A DNA stretch of 64,000 nucleotides. Source: Cladobotryum mycophilum (taxonomy: Eukaryota; Ascomycota; Sordariomycetes; Hypocreales; Hypocreaceae). The translations under genes and the position numbers were made by a program. Under the pieces are notes generated by a model. The model was not told the DNA's origin. It made no database searches and worked only from the letters and a program-made list of their open reading frames with translations. Of the stretch, positions 34,677 to 46,249 are shown in pieces (position 1 is the stretch's first letter; each line of letters starts with the position of its first letter). The stretch lies in NCBI GenBank assembly GCA_036429605.1, contig CM071589.1, positions 4,030,001-4,094,000 of the forward strand, given 5' to 3'.

Positions 34677-35879
34677 ATGGCACCACGTGAAGGCTTAATA
34701 CACCCCAAAGAATATGACATCAAGGACAGCAATGTCGAGCTCATTGGGTCTGATATCGATCACCGTGTCAAATACAATTCGGCCTCCACAGAACCAGCCT
34801 GGAGTAATGGATCCATTGGGGACGAATCTGGCCTGTACGTCTGGCGAATTGAAGATTTTCAAGTAATCCCTTGGCCCAAAGAAAAGTACGGACAGTTCTA
34901 TGATGGTGATAGCTACATTGTTCTAAATTCTGTCAAGGTGGGCAAGGATGGCAATGAGAGACTGATCCACGATATTTTCTTCTGGTTGGGGAACCACACC
35001 TCACAAGACGAAGCAGGTACGGCAGCGTATAAAACCGTCGAGTTAGATGAGTTTTTGCACGGGACAGCAATCCAACACCGTGAAATTCAGGAAGCACCAT
35101 CGGATGAATTCTTGATCCTATTCCCTCGCATATCCATCCGATCGGGTGGTAAACAATCTGGATTTCGGCATGTGGACGATGAACCCAAGAAAGAGGTTCT
35201 CACTCTACTGCGTGTCTTTTCAAACCCTACCGCCGGGCCCGGGAGCAGAGGCGTCGTGGTTCACGAAGTTGAGCCCAACTGGCGCAGTCTTGACGACGGC
35301 GATGTCTTCGTTCTTGATACGGGAAGTAAAATATGGGTATGGCAGGGACAGCACTGCAGCCCCATGGAAAAAGCCAAAGCAGCACAGGTGGTACACGATA
35401 TGACACTCGCAAAGCATGTTGAAGTTGAGGTTCTGTCGCAAACTGAGGGCCGAGCTCGACGAGTTATCGACCTCCTGGGTGGCGAGGATTCAACCCCTCG
35501 GAATGGGCTCCAAAAGCGGCGACCGGTCGTATCGGGAACAAGTTTGGGGGCAAGTCACACAAACCGGCCAAGACGATTATTTCGTCTCAGCGACGCATCA
35601 AGTCAATTATCCTTTGAGCTGGTTAGGGAAGGCCAAATTAACAGCGCGCATTTCGATGGCAATGATGTGTTCATCTTTGATGATGCAGGCAAAACCATTT
35701 GGGTGTGGGAAGGTAGAGGTGCTAGCAGAGCAGAAAAGGCCCAATGGCTTCAGGTGGTGCAAGCTTACCTTCGACATTTAAGCAACAGTGGCGTTGATGG
35801 GGATATTTACTTAACGCCTGTCGCCAAGATGCTCGAGGGCCATGAAAGTCAGGCCTTTTTCATGGCCATCGAGACATGA
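34677..35879 (+). CDS. Gelsolin-repeat (severin/fragmin-like) actin-binding protein
   Basis: Single-exon gene for 400 residues. Three gelsolin-like repeats are visible: residues about 55-165 (GLYVWRIEDFQVIPWPKEKYGQFYDGDSYIVL, IFFWLGNHTSQDEAGTAAYK), about 180-265 (LDDGDVFVLDTGSKIWVWQGQHCSPMEKAKA) and about 300-395 (FDGNDVFIFDDAGKTIWVWEGRGASRAEKA). This three-repeat size fits severin/fragmin, which in other organisms cut and cap actin filaments under calcium control. In filamentous fungi the role is little studied. The DGDSYIV and DGDVFVLDTG segments are the calcium- and actin-contact regions of the fold. No signal peptide, so a cytosolic form is expected. The start ATG 34677 is the first in frame. 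Confidence 0.9.
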   Translation: MAPREGLIHPKEYDIKDSNVELIGSDIDHRVKYNSASTEPAWSNGSIGDESGLYVWRIEDFQVIPWPKEKYGQFYDGDSYIVLNSVKVGKDGNERLIHDIFFWLGNHTSQDEAGTAAYKTVELDEFLHGTAIQHREIQEAPSDEFLILFPRISIRSGGKQSGFRHVDDEPKKEVLTLLRVFSNPTAGPGSRGVVVHEVEPNWRSLDDGDVFVLDTGSKIWVWQGQHCSPMEKAKAAQVVHDMTLAKHVEVEVLSQTEGRARRVIDLLGGEDSTPRNGLQKRRPVVSGTSLGASHTNRPRRLFRLSDASSQLSFELVREGQINSAHFDGNDVFIFDDAGKTIWVWEGRGASRAEKAQWLQVVQAYLRHLSNSGVDGDIYLTPVAKMLEGHESQAFFMAIET

Positions 35880-36077
35880 TGGGAACATCTACAGCCTCGG
35901 ACTGTTTTTTAGCATGCACTGCACGTTATAATTGAACCAAGTACCATTCCCTATCTACCTCATAAACCTCCGCATGCTTTGCGCTCTCCGATCTCTTAGC
36001 TCCCTGATGCCTCGCTGACTTGCAAATCAAAAGCCCCTTGCCAGCCGGCGATGCTACTGCTTTTAGTCTCGGCGTCC

Positions 36078-36509
36078 TCAATTCCCTTGAGGAGACCCAA
36101 GATCACTGTTTTCTGGCACGGGAACCAATGCCGACCTCGTGTATATGTGTTTTGCGGTATCCAAACTAAGTCCCTCCAAACATCCACCCTTGATCCTCAC
36201 CGTTGGAAGTGGCCTTCCATCAGGTAGAATGGAGCGATGAAGAACTCTTACGCCGCATGTATTGCAGAAATAGCACTCAAGTGTGTTGCCGGAATCAGTC
36301 GGTCGTTTCCACAGCCCAATGTTTGGCTGCACATGCTCTGGGAATGGTAGCATGCCTTCAAGAGGGAAGACAGCGGAGATGCCAAAGGCTGATGCGGATT
36401 GCTTCTGGCACTCGCGGCAGTGGCAGACGACGACTTCCAATGGCTTGGGGAGAACGGCGTGAAAAGATACGGCGCCGCATTGGCATTGGATTTTAGGGTT
36501 GGTGCTCAT
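36078..36509 (-). CDS. GFA-domain (CENP-V/formaldehyde-activating-like) zinc protein
   Basis: Small intronless gene for 143 residues. The zinc-binding cysteines of the GFA fold are all present: CQCGAVSF near residue 9, CHCRECQKQSASAFG near residue 29 and CNTCGVRVLHR near residue 82. The fold is named after a bacterial glutathione-dependent formaldehyde-activating enzyme, but most fungal members have no proven reaction, so I give no enzyme name. The ending IKGGCLEGLSLDTAKHIYTRSALVPVPE is typical, so the stop at 36078 is probably genuine. An overlapping frame at 35996-36187 is a shadow. Confidence 0.88.
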   Translation of the reverse strand: MSTNPKIQCQCGAVSFHAVLPKPLEVVVCHCRECQKQSASAFGISAVFPLEGMLPFPEHVQPNIGLWKRPTDSGNTLECYFCNTCGVRVLHRSILPDGRPLPTVRIKGGCLEGLSLDTAKHIYTRSALVPVPENSDLGSPQGN

Positions 36510-37146
36510 ATCTGGTGGATATGGTAAAGTGTTGTTGGTGGTTAAAGAAATTTAATGGTGTAATGTTTTCAAGATGGCTACACTCTGAAAAATACTTATT
36601 AGAAGAAATGTCGGGGTTGGATATCAATCAAGGGAAACCTTATTACAATGTGGTGGAGATATTAACATGAACAGATTTGTGGATGCGGCTCTCGTCAATT
36701 CAACGTTACTTTGACACGTGAAAAGTATCCACGATATGGTTAAGGGCGTGACATGTGCATGATGACACGTTAGGGAGAGCTAGCGCGTTGAAATATCGGA
36801 ATCAGCTGGTGGAGACTGACTGATCCCCTGTATTGAAGCCATCGCCATCGCTCAACACTGAGACTTGAAACCATGTTGCTCAATTCATATTCGTAGTCAC
36901 ATGTTGTTGCACAGAACATTTAGGGTAGGTAGGTAGGTGGCAGGCGGCCGCGTCTGGCTGGCCCCTTTCGTTGCCAGGCCGGTGTGACGTAGCGCGAGAC
37001 GACGACGCAAGCAAACACCGCTATAAGCCTATAATAACACCACGCGCGTTCTCTTGACACTGAAATTTGCATTTCATCGCATTGCCCCCAGAATGTCCTG
37101 AATTTAGCCTCCCATCACGTCTGCTCTTCATCGTCGCTTCGGCATA
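36510..37146. other. Divergent promoter region with GGTA repeat
   Basis: Between the GFA gene and the EI24-like gene. A tetranucleotide repeat (GGTA, about four units) lies at 36924-36939. No gene seen. Confidence 0.6.
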
Positions 37147-38105
37147 ATGTCTTCCTACCTTAGGGAATCCAGCACATCTCTCTCGTCCCTACAGCAAAGG
37201 ATAGAACCCGTGCTATATCATCATGTTGGGCGACCTTACACCTACTTCCGCCGTGCTGCAGCCGCCGCATCCTATCCTATCCGCGGAATCTGGTATTTCG
37301 CACGCAACCGCGAGTTTTGGCCTCTGTTTTTGGGAAGACTGCTTCCTCTTTCGCTGATATCGCTTTTGGTATACTTTATCCTCTTCACTTTTACCTTTTT
37401 GCCGCAGTATGCTTTTCTGGTCATATTTCATGGCTGGGGGGCGTGGGTCAACGCTGTCATCTTAGTCTTGGGTGAGGGACTTGTCATTATCCAAGCCCTT
37501 TTTGAGGGTTTTTTTGTGGATGAGTGTAGAGTAGATGTATTTGATGTAAGTGTGACACAACAAAGAACATGTAGTGAAAGCACGGATTTGACTGAAATTT
37601 GGGACAGGCTACGTTGATCAACCTCTCGCTGAAGGATCTCATTGCACCTCATCGAATCCTCTTCGAAGATGCCCCGAATGCTGTCAAGATGTTGGGAAAG
37701 CCTACAAGCCCAGCAATATTCAACCCCTTTAGCACGAAACAAGTCGTTGAGCTCATTGTATTTCTTCCCCTCAACCTCCTGCCTTATGTGGGACCCTTTG
37801 CTTTCATCACCATCACTGGGACAAGAATGGGCAAGCTGTCACATTATCGCTGGTTTAAACTACGAGGTCTATCGAAAGAAGCACAAAAGAAGGAAATCCA
37901 GAGTCTACAGTGGGAGTACGTATGGTTCGGAAGCGTGGCCATGATCTTGGAGTTGATGCCAATTTTGTCCTTTTTCTTTCTCCTGACGACGAGCGCTGGA
38001 GCTGCCATGTGGGCTGCAAAGATGGAAAAGGCGAAGCGACTCGAGGCGGAAATTGTCACGACGTATGGCGGACCACCACCCCCGTACACGGACGAAGTGG
38101 TCTGA
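37147..38105 (+). CDS. EI24-like/outer-spore-wall-family membrane protein with PPxY tail
   Basis: Two exons, 37147-37545 and 37608-38105 (62-nt intron), encode 298 residues. Hydrophobic segments are PLFLGRLLPLSLISLLVYFI, GAWVNAVILVLGEGLVIIQ, VELIVFLPLNLLPYVGPFAF and VAMILELMPILSFFFLL. The pattern, with FFVDECRVDVFDATLIN between helices and LPYVGPFAFITITGTRMGKLSHYRWF after them, resembles the EI24 superfamily, which in yeast includes the Rrt8/Lds proteins of the spore wall and lipid droplets. The C-terminus ends in PPPPYTDEVV, a PPxY ligand shared with the otherwise unrelated membrane protein at 30389-32160. The function in filamentous fungi is unknown to me. Confidence 0.82.
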
Positions 38106-39301
38106 TTCAAGGCGGTCAAGTGTGTGATGTTGTTACTTTGAAATGCCGACCTACTTGCCTAGTAGAGAAGGGGGGAAGTGCGTAAGTGAGGATGACGTTG
38201 AGCTTTGTCTCCTCTATCAAGGTGGTTCCCCAGCTCAAAGTCTCTTCAATCCAGCACTTCTTTTTTTGCCTTTCCTTCTTGATGATTTCCTGCGTGACGC
38301 GGTGTCCATCCTGCACCTAAGATGGAAGGGATACCTTACGTTTCTGTCCCCAAAGAAATGAATAGTGTCTGCTAATTTTCATCTTCAGACCGTTTTTGGG
38401 TCCGACTATCCCGCACAAACCATGTCCTCCTTCCTAGAGTACACCGGTTTCGGATCGTTATCATCCGTGTTGGACTGTGTTTTCTGGGTTCTTTGATGCT
38501 GCTTGCCATTTGTTAACATGGCTGTGCTTCCCTCTTGGGGAACGACTACGTCTTTTGCATCTGCTGGGGAAGGCATGGGCAGACAAGGTGCACTTCTAGA
38601 TCGACCCATGACGACATAATTGCCTGAGATGCCTATGCTGCAGTGGAACAGCTTGAGATTGTTGTCTCTTTCCCCGTAAATAATGTCTACTATGGTTCTG
38701 GTCGGGGCAGGCTCAAAATTATAGGCATACGATTATGAGGTACAGGGGAATTTTAATTGTATTTTCTATAATATGAGTGACAGACTGTTTGGATTATTAT
38801 CTTCTACGTCCAGAATTTGCCAATTGAAATCTATAAGCGAGTTGCATTGAGCAAGAAACGAGCAGCTGTTGACAAGCGGAAGGAGGTTCACACTGATGTC
38901 TCCCTCTAACTCTGGATAAGTCGGCACAGAGTAGCGGTCTCAGTGCAGACAACGAGGTGCACCTTCCCTCCCTACACTGTTGATGCCATCACGCCATTAC
39001 GCTCTTGCCCATCAACGATGCACAAGGCAAAGGGGGAAGGCAGGAAAGCTCTCTCCTCAAGGTTTTCAACTCCTCTTCTCTCCGGTGAAAACCTTTTCTT
39101 CTCTTCTTCTTCTTCTTCTTCTTCTTCTTCTCCCTCAACCTCTTCATCCTTCATCTTCTCTTTTTTCATCCTCATTGACATTCGTTCTTCGACCTCTAGA
39201 CGTTGTGCCGCCGCCTTTGGATCGTTTGCCTACCACTCATTGGCATATCATCGTTCTCCTGGTAACAGCACTGTCCAGAAGAGACGCCTCTTCCGCTCAC
39301 G
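38106..39301. other. Intergenic region with CTT-rich leader
   Basis: About 1.2 kb upstream of the repeat-rich secreted protein. A (CTT)n tract at 39103-39131 lies roughly 170 bases before that gene's ATG and probably belongs to its 5' untranslated region. The open frames 38406-38609 and 38943-39332 are not convincing. Confidence 0.6.
39103..39131 (+). repeat. (CTT)n microsatellite
   Basis: Nine to ten CTT units followed by CTCCCTC, in the probable 5' leader of the gene at 39302. Confidence 0.85.
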
Positions 39302-42300
39302 ATGCGTGCTCCCACGTCGCTGGCGGTCTTGATGGCCAGCACCTTGGCGCACCATTCCAACGCTCAAGCTGCTGGCTATGGGTAAGTGAATGCTCATCCA
39401 TCGATTGACTGGTTGCTAACTAGACTCAGAACGCCAGATGCCAACAATGGCGGAAGCCCCGGTGGCACCACCGCTGGTTCTTCAGGTGGCACCCCGAATG
39501 GCATTCCTGACGGCAACGCCTATGGCAATACGGGCGGCATCCCCAATGGCATCCCCAACGGCAATCCCGGAGGCATTCCTGGTGCCTCACCCGATGCCTC
39601 AACCTGCGCGGCACAGGCTGCTGTCAACACCGTCTTTGTCACTGTCTACCCTACTGGCCCTCTGAACCCATCTGGTCTTCCTCAGCCAGGCGGATCTGAC
39701 CCTGATCAAACTGTTTATCAGACCCTCCATCCCACTACAACCGTTTTGGTTTCTCCCGTCCAGTCTCCCCAAGCCACCCAATCTGCTGTCCAGCCATTCA
39801 CTACTCTCACAATTGACATTTGGGGTGACGATCCTGGCTCAGGAGCCAACACCGGCCCTGTGATTGCTGATCCTTCTTCTGCACCCGTCTATACCAATGC
39901 TGTTCCCACTCCCGCCGGCTCATCTGTCATTGATCCCAATGGGTCTGCTGCAAGCACACAAGGCCCTTGGTCCAATCCCTTACCGGCCGTGGATTCTGGT
40001 GTGCCTAGTGGGCTAGCACCTGGATCGGCCTCCACAGCGGCGCCTGCCAACGTACCTTATGGTGACGCAAGTGGTCTCTCCGGCACATCTGGATTCCCCA
40101 TACCAGGCTCGGCTACGGTCTCTTCCCCATACGTTGTGGTTACCGATACTGATGTGCACTGGGTACCCGGACCTCAAGGGCCAACTCAAATCACCATCCT
40201 GTCGCCCCATACCATCACATTTGGCCCCAACACACTACCCTCTCCTGGTCCCGCTGGTTCGGTTCCTCGCCTGACATTTACGGGCCTAGATGGAAAGCCA
40301 ACTGTTGTTGAATACCCTGGCGGCTTGCCTACCAATGGAGACGGCTCTGCACAAACAGTTTCGACTGGTGTTTCCGGACCAGCTATTCTGTCTGATGCTG
40401 GCGTAGCTACGTGCACCAGCTACACCATCCTTGGGCCAAATGGCCTGCCAACGGTTGTACACTCTACCTGGACCGTCAACGCCGTGACGGCAGCCCCTCT
40501 GGTCTCCCTTCAGGTGTTCCATCACTCCCTGGCGCTAGTCAAGGCTTGCCAAATGGACCTGGAATCACGACCTGCACAAGCTACACCATTCTTGGATCTG
40601 ATGGTCTACCCACCGTGGTGGAATCGACTTGGTTGCTACCTACTCCTGTCAACACCCAGTCTGCCCTTGCAGCATCCTCTGGTATCCCAGATCCATCACT
40701 CTCTGGCATTCCTGGTCAGATCACGCCAGGACCAATCCCACCATCTCAATCTGGCCCATTTGCACCTGGAGGCGCTGTCATTACAACTTGCGCAACGTAC
40801 ACTGTCCTTGGTCCTGATGGCCGACCGACCGTGATTGACTCGACGTGGGTTATTCCTGCCCCTTCTGCCACCAATGCGGCCACAGTAAATGCTATCACTG
40901 GTGATCCAAACCAGATCAGCGGCTTCCCCGGCTACCCTTCGTTACCCTCCGGTATCAACACTGGTGTCAACGGTCTCACGACTTGTACAAGCTACACTAT
41001 CCTCGGGCCTAATGGTTTGCCAACTGTGGTTGAATCAACGTGGGTCATTCCTGTCGCTACTGCCACCAATGCTGCCACAGCAAACGTCATTACTGGCATT
41101 CCAAACCAAGTCACTGGTTTCCCTGGATATCATTCCCAAGTTGCTGGTACTGTGGCAGGTGTAGACGGGGTTACAACTTGCACAAGCTATACCGTCCTTG
41201 GTCCTGATGGACTTCCTACGGTTGTGGAATCAACATTTATTGTCCCAGCAAGCAATGCCCTCCCAACAGCGACCAACCTTGGATACCCCTCTGCGATTCC
41301 TCAAGGAGTTACTGACCTTCCACCAGGCCTTCCCCCTTTCACCCCTGGTAGTGGCGCCATCACCACATGTATCACGGCTGGGGTTGTTGGCCCAGACGGC
41401 AGGGCTACACCGGTTGTTCAGACAGTTGTAATTACACCTGGTGGTTCGGGCAATGCTCTCCCTGTCCAAACGACAATTGGTTTCCCATCTCTTGTCCCTC
41501 AGCAGGATCAAACCGCTCTCCCTCAAGGCGTTCCACCAGCCATCACTGCAAACCAGCCGATCACCACGAGCATCACGGTAAATGTGTTAGGACCAAATGG
41601 AGTTGTGACTCCCATTGTCCAAACCATCATTCTCACCCCAACTGGCCCAGGCATTGGACTTCCAACAGCTCCAGTCTTGACTGGTGTGCCTCCTTTGCCT
41701 TCATCTGGTCTCCCCGGCCTCAATGGTTATGGAACACCACCCAATGGCCTCCAAACAATCTTGCCACCATCGGCAGCCGTCTCTGGTGTTATTGCTGATT
41801 CAGAAACAACAGTTACAGGAACTTACACATCTATTTTCACGGTTATTACTGGACCAGGAGGTCCATCAGTGCTGCCTCCTCCTTCTTACAATGACCCATT
41901 AGGCAACGGCTCTCCACTTCCGGCATCTGCTCAGCTACCACAGAACACCTATAGCCCTATTCCAACTGAAGCGGTAGGATTGCCTAACTCACCACAATAC
42001 GGTCCCCTCCCACCTGCAGCAAACTCTCCACACCTTGCTTTGACACTTCAAACCAGCACGTGGACCAATATCATCCCGGAGCAAACCACAACTTATACTC
42101 TCAACTTTCCTCTTACCACGATGGCTACTGTAACCATCCCATCACCATTCTCTCCCAATAAGCGTGCCATACGACGTCAACAGAGGCAAGTTCAGCAGTA
42201 ACCAGTCTTTTTTTCTTGGCTAATCCGATATAGCTCTCTGACAACTGAATCTGCCTGGGGGAACTCTAGCAGCACTGCCTCGAACACCCTTTCTCAAAAC

Positions 42301-43204
42301 ACCTCATTGGGTGCGAGCCTTTCATCCGCACTCGGTAGTCAGAGCGTCATCTCACCGCCCACGGTTGCACCGGTCCCCACGACGGTGCCTTCACAAGTAT
42401 CACCTACCGTGGTTAGTCCAGTTGCTCCTACGATGTGTGCCAATGGTGGAAAGATTGGGAACTCGACTTTAGATGTATGCCCCTCTTAACTATCCGTATA
42501 TACTTTTCACTAACCATTCGCAGTTTGATGAGGTTAAGCCCGGCCCTCTGTTCAACCCAACAGGTGACATTTGGTTCTCCGAGGGGTTTGTCATTGTACC
42601 TCCATCTTCTCAAGCAGCACAAGCATATATTCCCTCTTCAGGTGGCCAACTCATTGAGTTCGTACCACTTTCTCTGTCTTCAACTTCCTCTACCTCTGGT
42701 ACACGGGATACTGCAGAGATTGGAGTTGGTCCAAACGCAGCGAGCTCATGCTTCCGGTTTGACTTGCATGGCGCCAGCCTTGGGTGCGCTGCGCAAGGCA
42801 ACGAACAATGGTGCGAGTTTGAGATTTCCGCATACGCCTATAATCAGGGTTCAACTAAGGAGCAGTCTGTCGCCTGGTCGGAGACCAAGCGTGTCCCCGC
42901 TTGCCCAAGCTTCCCCAGTGGAAGTTGCCAACTGACTCCAGTCCAATTTGATGGGTATACCAATCTCACATCCGTTTTGATCAAACTTCATGTTGGCCTT
43001 GACCTTCGAGTTTGGTGGGGGGATGACTTGCGAATTGGCTGGACTGACAACAGCTGCACAGCGGCCACATGCCGTGCCAGCGCCATTCCTCATCGCGTCA
43101 AGCGCAAGACCATCGAGTCTGTTGCCCAAAGGGGCGTTTGGCATTGGACTCCATCCGGACTCGAGCGTCTGGATGATGAGTACATTTGGGAGTCACTTCA
43201 CTAA
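39302..43204 (+). CDS. Large secreted Gly/Pro/Thr-rich repeat protein with a conserved C-terminal domain; one homopolymer frameshift
   Basis: Four exons, 39302-39381, 39430-42185, 42234-42474 and 42524-43204, encode 1252 residues after one correction. The N-terminus MRAPTSLAVLMASTLAHHSNAQA is a signal peptide. A Gly/Asn/Pro-rich segment (GGIPNGIPNGNPGGIPG) follows. The middle has about seven diverged copies of a unit containing TCTSYTILGPNGLPTVVESTW, separated by Pro/Thr/Ser-rich linkers. The C-terminal roughly 230 residues, starting at FDEVKPGPLFNPTGDIWFSEGF, are globular, Trp- and Cys-rich, and resemble an uncharacterised fungal domain (DUF7371 as I remember it). Dibasic sites (KRA, VKRK) could be Kex2 targets. 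The frame breaks at the C4 run 40494-40497, where five would join VNAVTAAP to SGLPSGVPSLPG. No GPI signal is seen. I infer a cell-wall or extracellular matrix protein. Confidence 0.8.
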
Positions 43205-43751
43205 TTGTCGGGGGTTGAACTAGATGGATGTGAATAATTGCTGTGGGATGATATTTGCTGGTTGATTGAGATCATTTGACACTTGATTTCTTGGGCGAGC
43301 AGCATAATGAATGATAGCTGCAGGAACTAGATGTAATTTTAAGGGAGCTCTGGTATGGGGGACGAAGTCATTACGGATCACATTACCATAGTGTCGAATA
43401 AAACATATGTGAATGGCCACATGTCACAACCTGGGTCCTCAGTGAAGAACTAATTAGCCCCATGTTTCAAGTGATGGGTGAATAAATAATGCCTTTCTTT
43501 CTTATGATTTAAGCGCGGAAGCTACCGAACAACATGGATGATTAAATGTTGTCCGACGGCCACGATCATTATCACTGGTAGTCGAGTGTTCCCTCGTTTA
43601 GCTGAGTATCTTCTATTAATCTTTTACTCTGGATTGTATTTATGACTCCCGATCTCTAAGCGTCCAATTTAGGGTAAGGCTAGAGGCGATCTGTACAGGC
43701 GAATAGGTTCATCTTCATTGAACCAGGCAGACATGTGATCTTTTCTCATAG
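43205..43751. other. Convergent intergenic region
   Basis: Between the 3' ends of the repeat protein and the S33 peptidase genes. AT-rich, no gene seen. Confidence 0.7.
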
Positions 43752-45614
43752 CTACACATCCTTCATCCCAAGGGCCACATTCGATTTCACAAGACAGCTC
43801 CCCCGTGGGGGAGCACCAGACTCAAAGTAGTCGGCCATGACTTTATCGATACAGCTGCTTGTTGCCGAACCGAAGGTGCAGTGACCCATAGCCTCCTGGA
43901 CAACTACCTTGGCGCCAGGGTGCCTTTCTGCCATGGCACGAGCTGCGCGGAGAGGGGTTACGGGGTCGAGGCGGTTAGAAAGGAAAAGGATTGGGGCCGC
44001 GGGATGATCAGGGACGAGGGCTGGGTCGGCTTCTGGGGAGGTGAAGGGGCCTTTGAATTGCCAATTGGCGCGGAACCGCCAAGCCGAGCAGGGGAGACGA
44101 ATAGTCGACCATAGTGCGCCGAGAATTGAGGAAATTTCTTGTTGCTGGCTCACGTATTTTCGCCACCAGGACAAGTCTTTGTCGGTGATGTCGTCGCCGT
44201 CGCTGCAGATAACGGCATTTTGGGTTTCCAGGACCTCAGGCTCATGGGGAGACGTGTCATTGTTGATAGGGCATGCTTTACGGAGAAGAGGCCAGGCTCT
44301 AGAACCGATGAGAGCTTGGGCAGTTTCTTCTGGGCGGCCGGACATGAGGCCGTCAAGTAAGGAGGCGAGATGCTTGAATCCTGTTATGGGTTTGTAGAGA
44401 ACGGTGCCGATCATGGTAGTGATGTCGTCGCCGGTGATAATGACCGTTTCGCCTGTGTTGGAGAGGAAAGGGATGGGCTTCTTATATAGGCCAGCGAGAA
44501 AAGAATTGAAACGGGCCTTGATATCGGAGCCGCTTTCGTCGGTCTCACGAGCTAGGGCGCATATTTTGGGGCCGGCATCAGCACATCCTTGAAGGAAAGT
44601 ATCAAAGATTTTATCAGCGTCAACGGTGTTTGTAAGCCAGCCCTATCATACAAGAATTCAGTACCAAGGTCAGTCATCTGATATCTCTCTTCAGCAAGCT
44701 AAAGGCTAGAGTTTACTTACTGGGCCGGTAGCAAAGTCGTCAGCATTACAAACTCCATCGAGGACCATACGACCTACGCGACCAGGGAACATGGAAGCAA
44801 AATAGTTTCCCAATACGGTACCGTAAGAGAAACCGATATACCGAAGTCTGGGAACTTGGCTAGCTGTTGCCCTCTTCCTAAGTTCTAGGCGTGATTCAGA
44901 TTCGCTTAAGGGTCCTTCTTCACTGCTTACATGGGAAGCCTCGTGTTTTTGCAGCTCGTCGATCTTGTCAATCATCTCGATCATGTCTCGAGCAACGCTC
45001 GGTGTGCCGACGTAATTCATGGCATCTCCAGACCTTTCACAGCGCTGACTGAGAATTTCCATCATGGCAAGGTTATACGAGATGGCATTATCGCCATTGG
45101 TAGGTGCACCACTGCCACGGGCTTCGAGCAGAAAGCCACTGCGGGCCAAGAAATCTTTGGGGAAACAGTCAGAACGTGGAGTGGTTCGAGAAACGCCGCG
45201 AGGATCAAAAGACACAATCTCATAGTGTCGACGACCAGGCTTGTCCGCGGCTTGGCGGAGACGGTGACCCCTAGTTAGCAGAAAGTCGACCCCTGAGCCA
45301 CCGGGGCCACCTGGATTAACGAGGATGGGACCGCCAAAGGTTGGGTCGTGGTCGGGAACCAAGGCAGGGAGTTTGATCATGGCAATTGTTGCCTTGCGTG
45401 GATCTGACTGATTGAGCCAGTTCAGAGGGACCTCGAGTCGTGCACACTTGAATTCGCCGTAACATGCATGATACTCGAGATGGGAGCTCGGTTTGGTTGA
45501 TTCCCAGTCAAAGTCAGGGTCTTCTTGACCGACACCGACGGCAGCATTGACACCAGCTACGGCTAAGGTGGCGGAAGCATAATATGCCAATAAGACGTGA
45601 CGACGAAGGAACAT
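43752..45614 (-). CDS. Secreted alpha/beta-hydrolase, S33 tripeptidyl-aminopeptidase-like
   Basis: Exons 45614-44721 and 44642-43752 (78-nt intron) encode 594 residues. The N-terminus MFLRRHVLLAYYASATLAVAGVNA is a signal peptide. The oxyanion-loop motif NPGGPGGSGVDFLL, the nucleophile elbow IGFSYGTVLG (Ser), LSNRLDPVTPLRAARAM (Asp) and EAMGHCTFGSA (His) complete the catalytic triad. This arrangement, with a C-terminal TAP-like domain, is that of the Streptomyces tripeptidyl aminopeptidase group, which removes short peptides from protein N-termini. Substrate in this fungus is inferred only. A role in extracellular protein degradation is likely. The intron acceptor is ATAG, and the frame is unbroken. 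Confidence 0.9.
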
Positions 45615-46249
45615 GGTCGTTGGGCTGCAATTACAAGGACCAAGAGGCGCTACAGATCAACTAGGGTAATGATAATGAAGAAGAAGAACTCCTATATGCT
45701 GACGGGTTGTTGAAAAAGCCAAGTTATGTACGTCATGGTGATGATTGAAACCAGAGGGGGCTACCTACCCGGTACTTGAGTTGGGGAGGAGCTGCACAAG
45801 ACAAGTAGGGATGGGCCGCTCCATCAACGACCATGACCCAAACTGGGATCTGAATCCTGCATTTGAAATCCGGCCAATCATAATTTATATGTTTATATAT
45901 CCAACTATCCATATTGAAGAAAGAGAGAGGGCTCATAGACGGCGCAAGTTCACATCACCGACTGACGTTGGGTACAAGGGATTGCAGATTCACTTAATTC
46001 ACTCCCTGGCTTATTTTTTATAGCTCATAGAAGCACCATCTAGAACCTCCCCCTTGCGCGTCCACGTAGCTTTTGTTGTTTATTCAATTACTGAGAAAAT
46101 AGTCAAGACTTTGAAAACAGCTTATTAAAAACATCCTATTCAAACACATCCAGCACGATTCCCAAAAGCGACAACCAAATGAAGCCATAAACCTACCTTG
46201 GTCGGCCATTCAATCTTCTAGTGCCCCCAATGACCGGGCCTTCCTCTCA
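45615..46249. other. Intergenic region
   Basis: Between the 5' end of the S33 peptidase gene and the 3' end of the next transporter gene. AT-rich, no gene seen. Confidence 0.65.

Noticed and set aside
35996..36187. 63-codon minus frame as an extra exon of the GFA gene
   Set aside because: It overlaps the true 3' end out of frame and lacks a donor that would join it.
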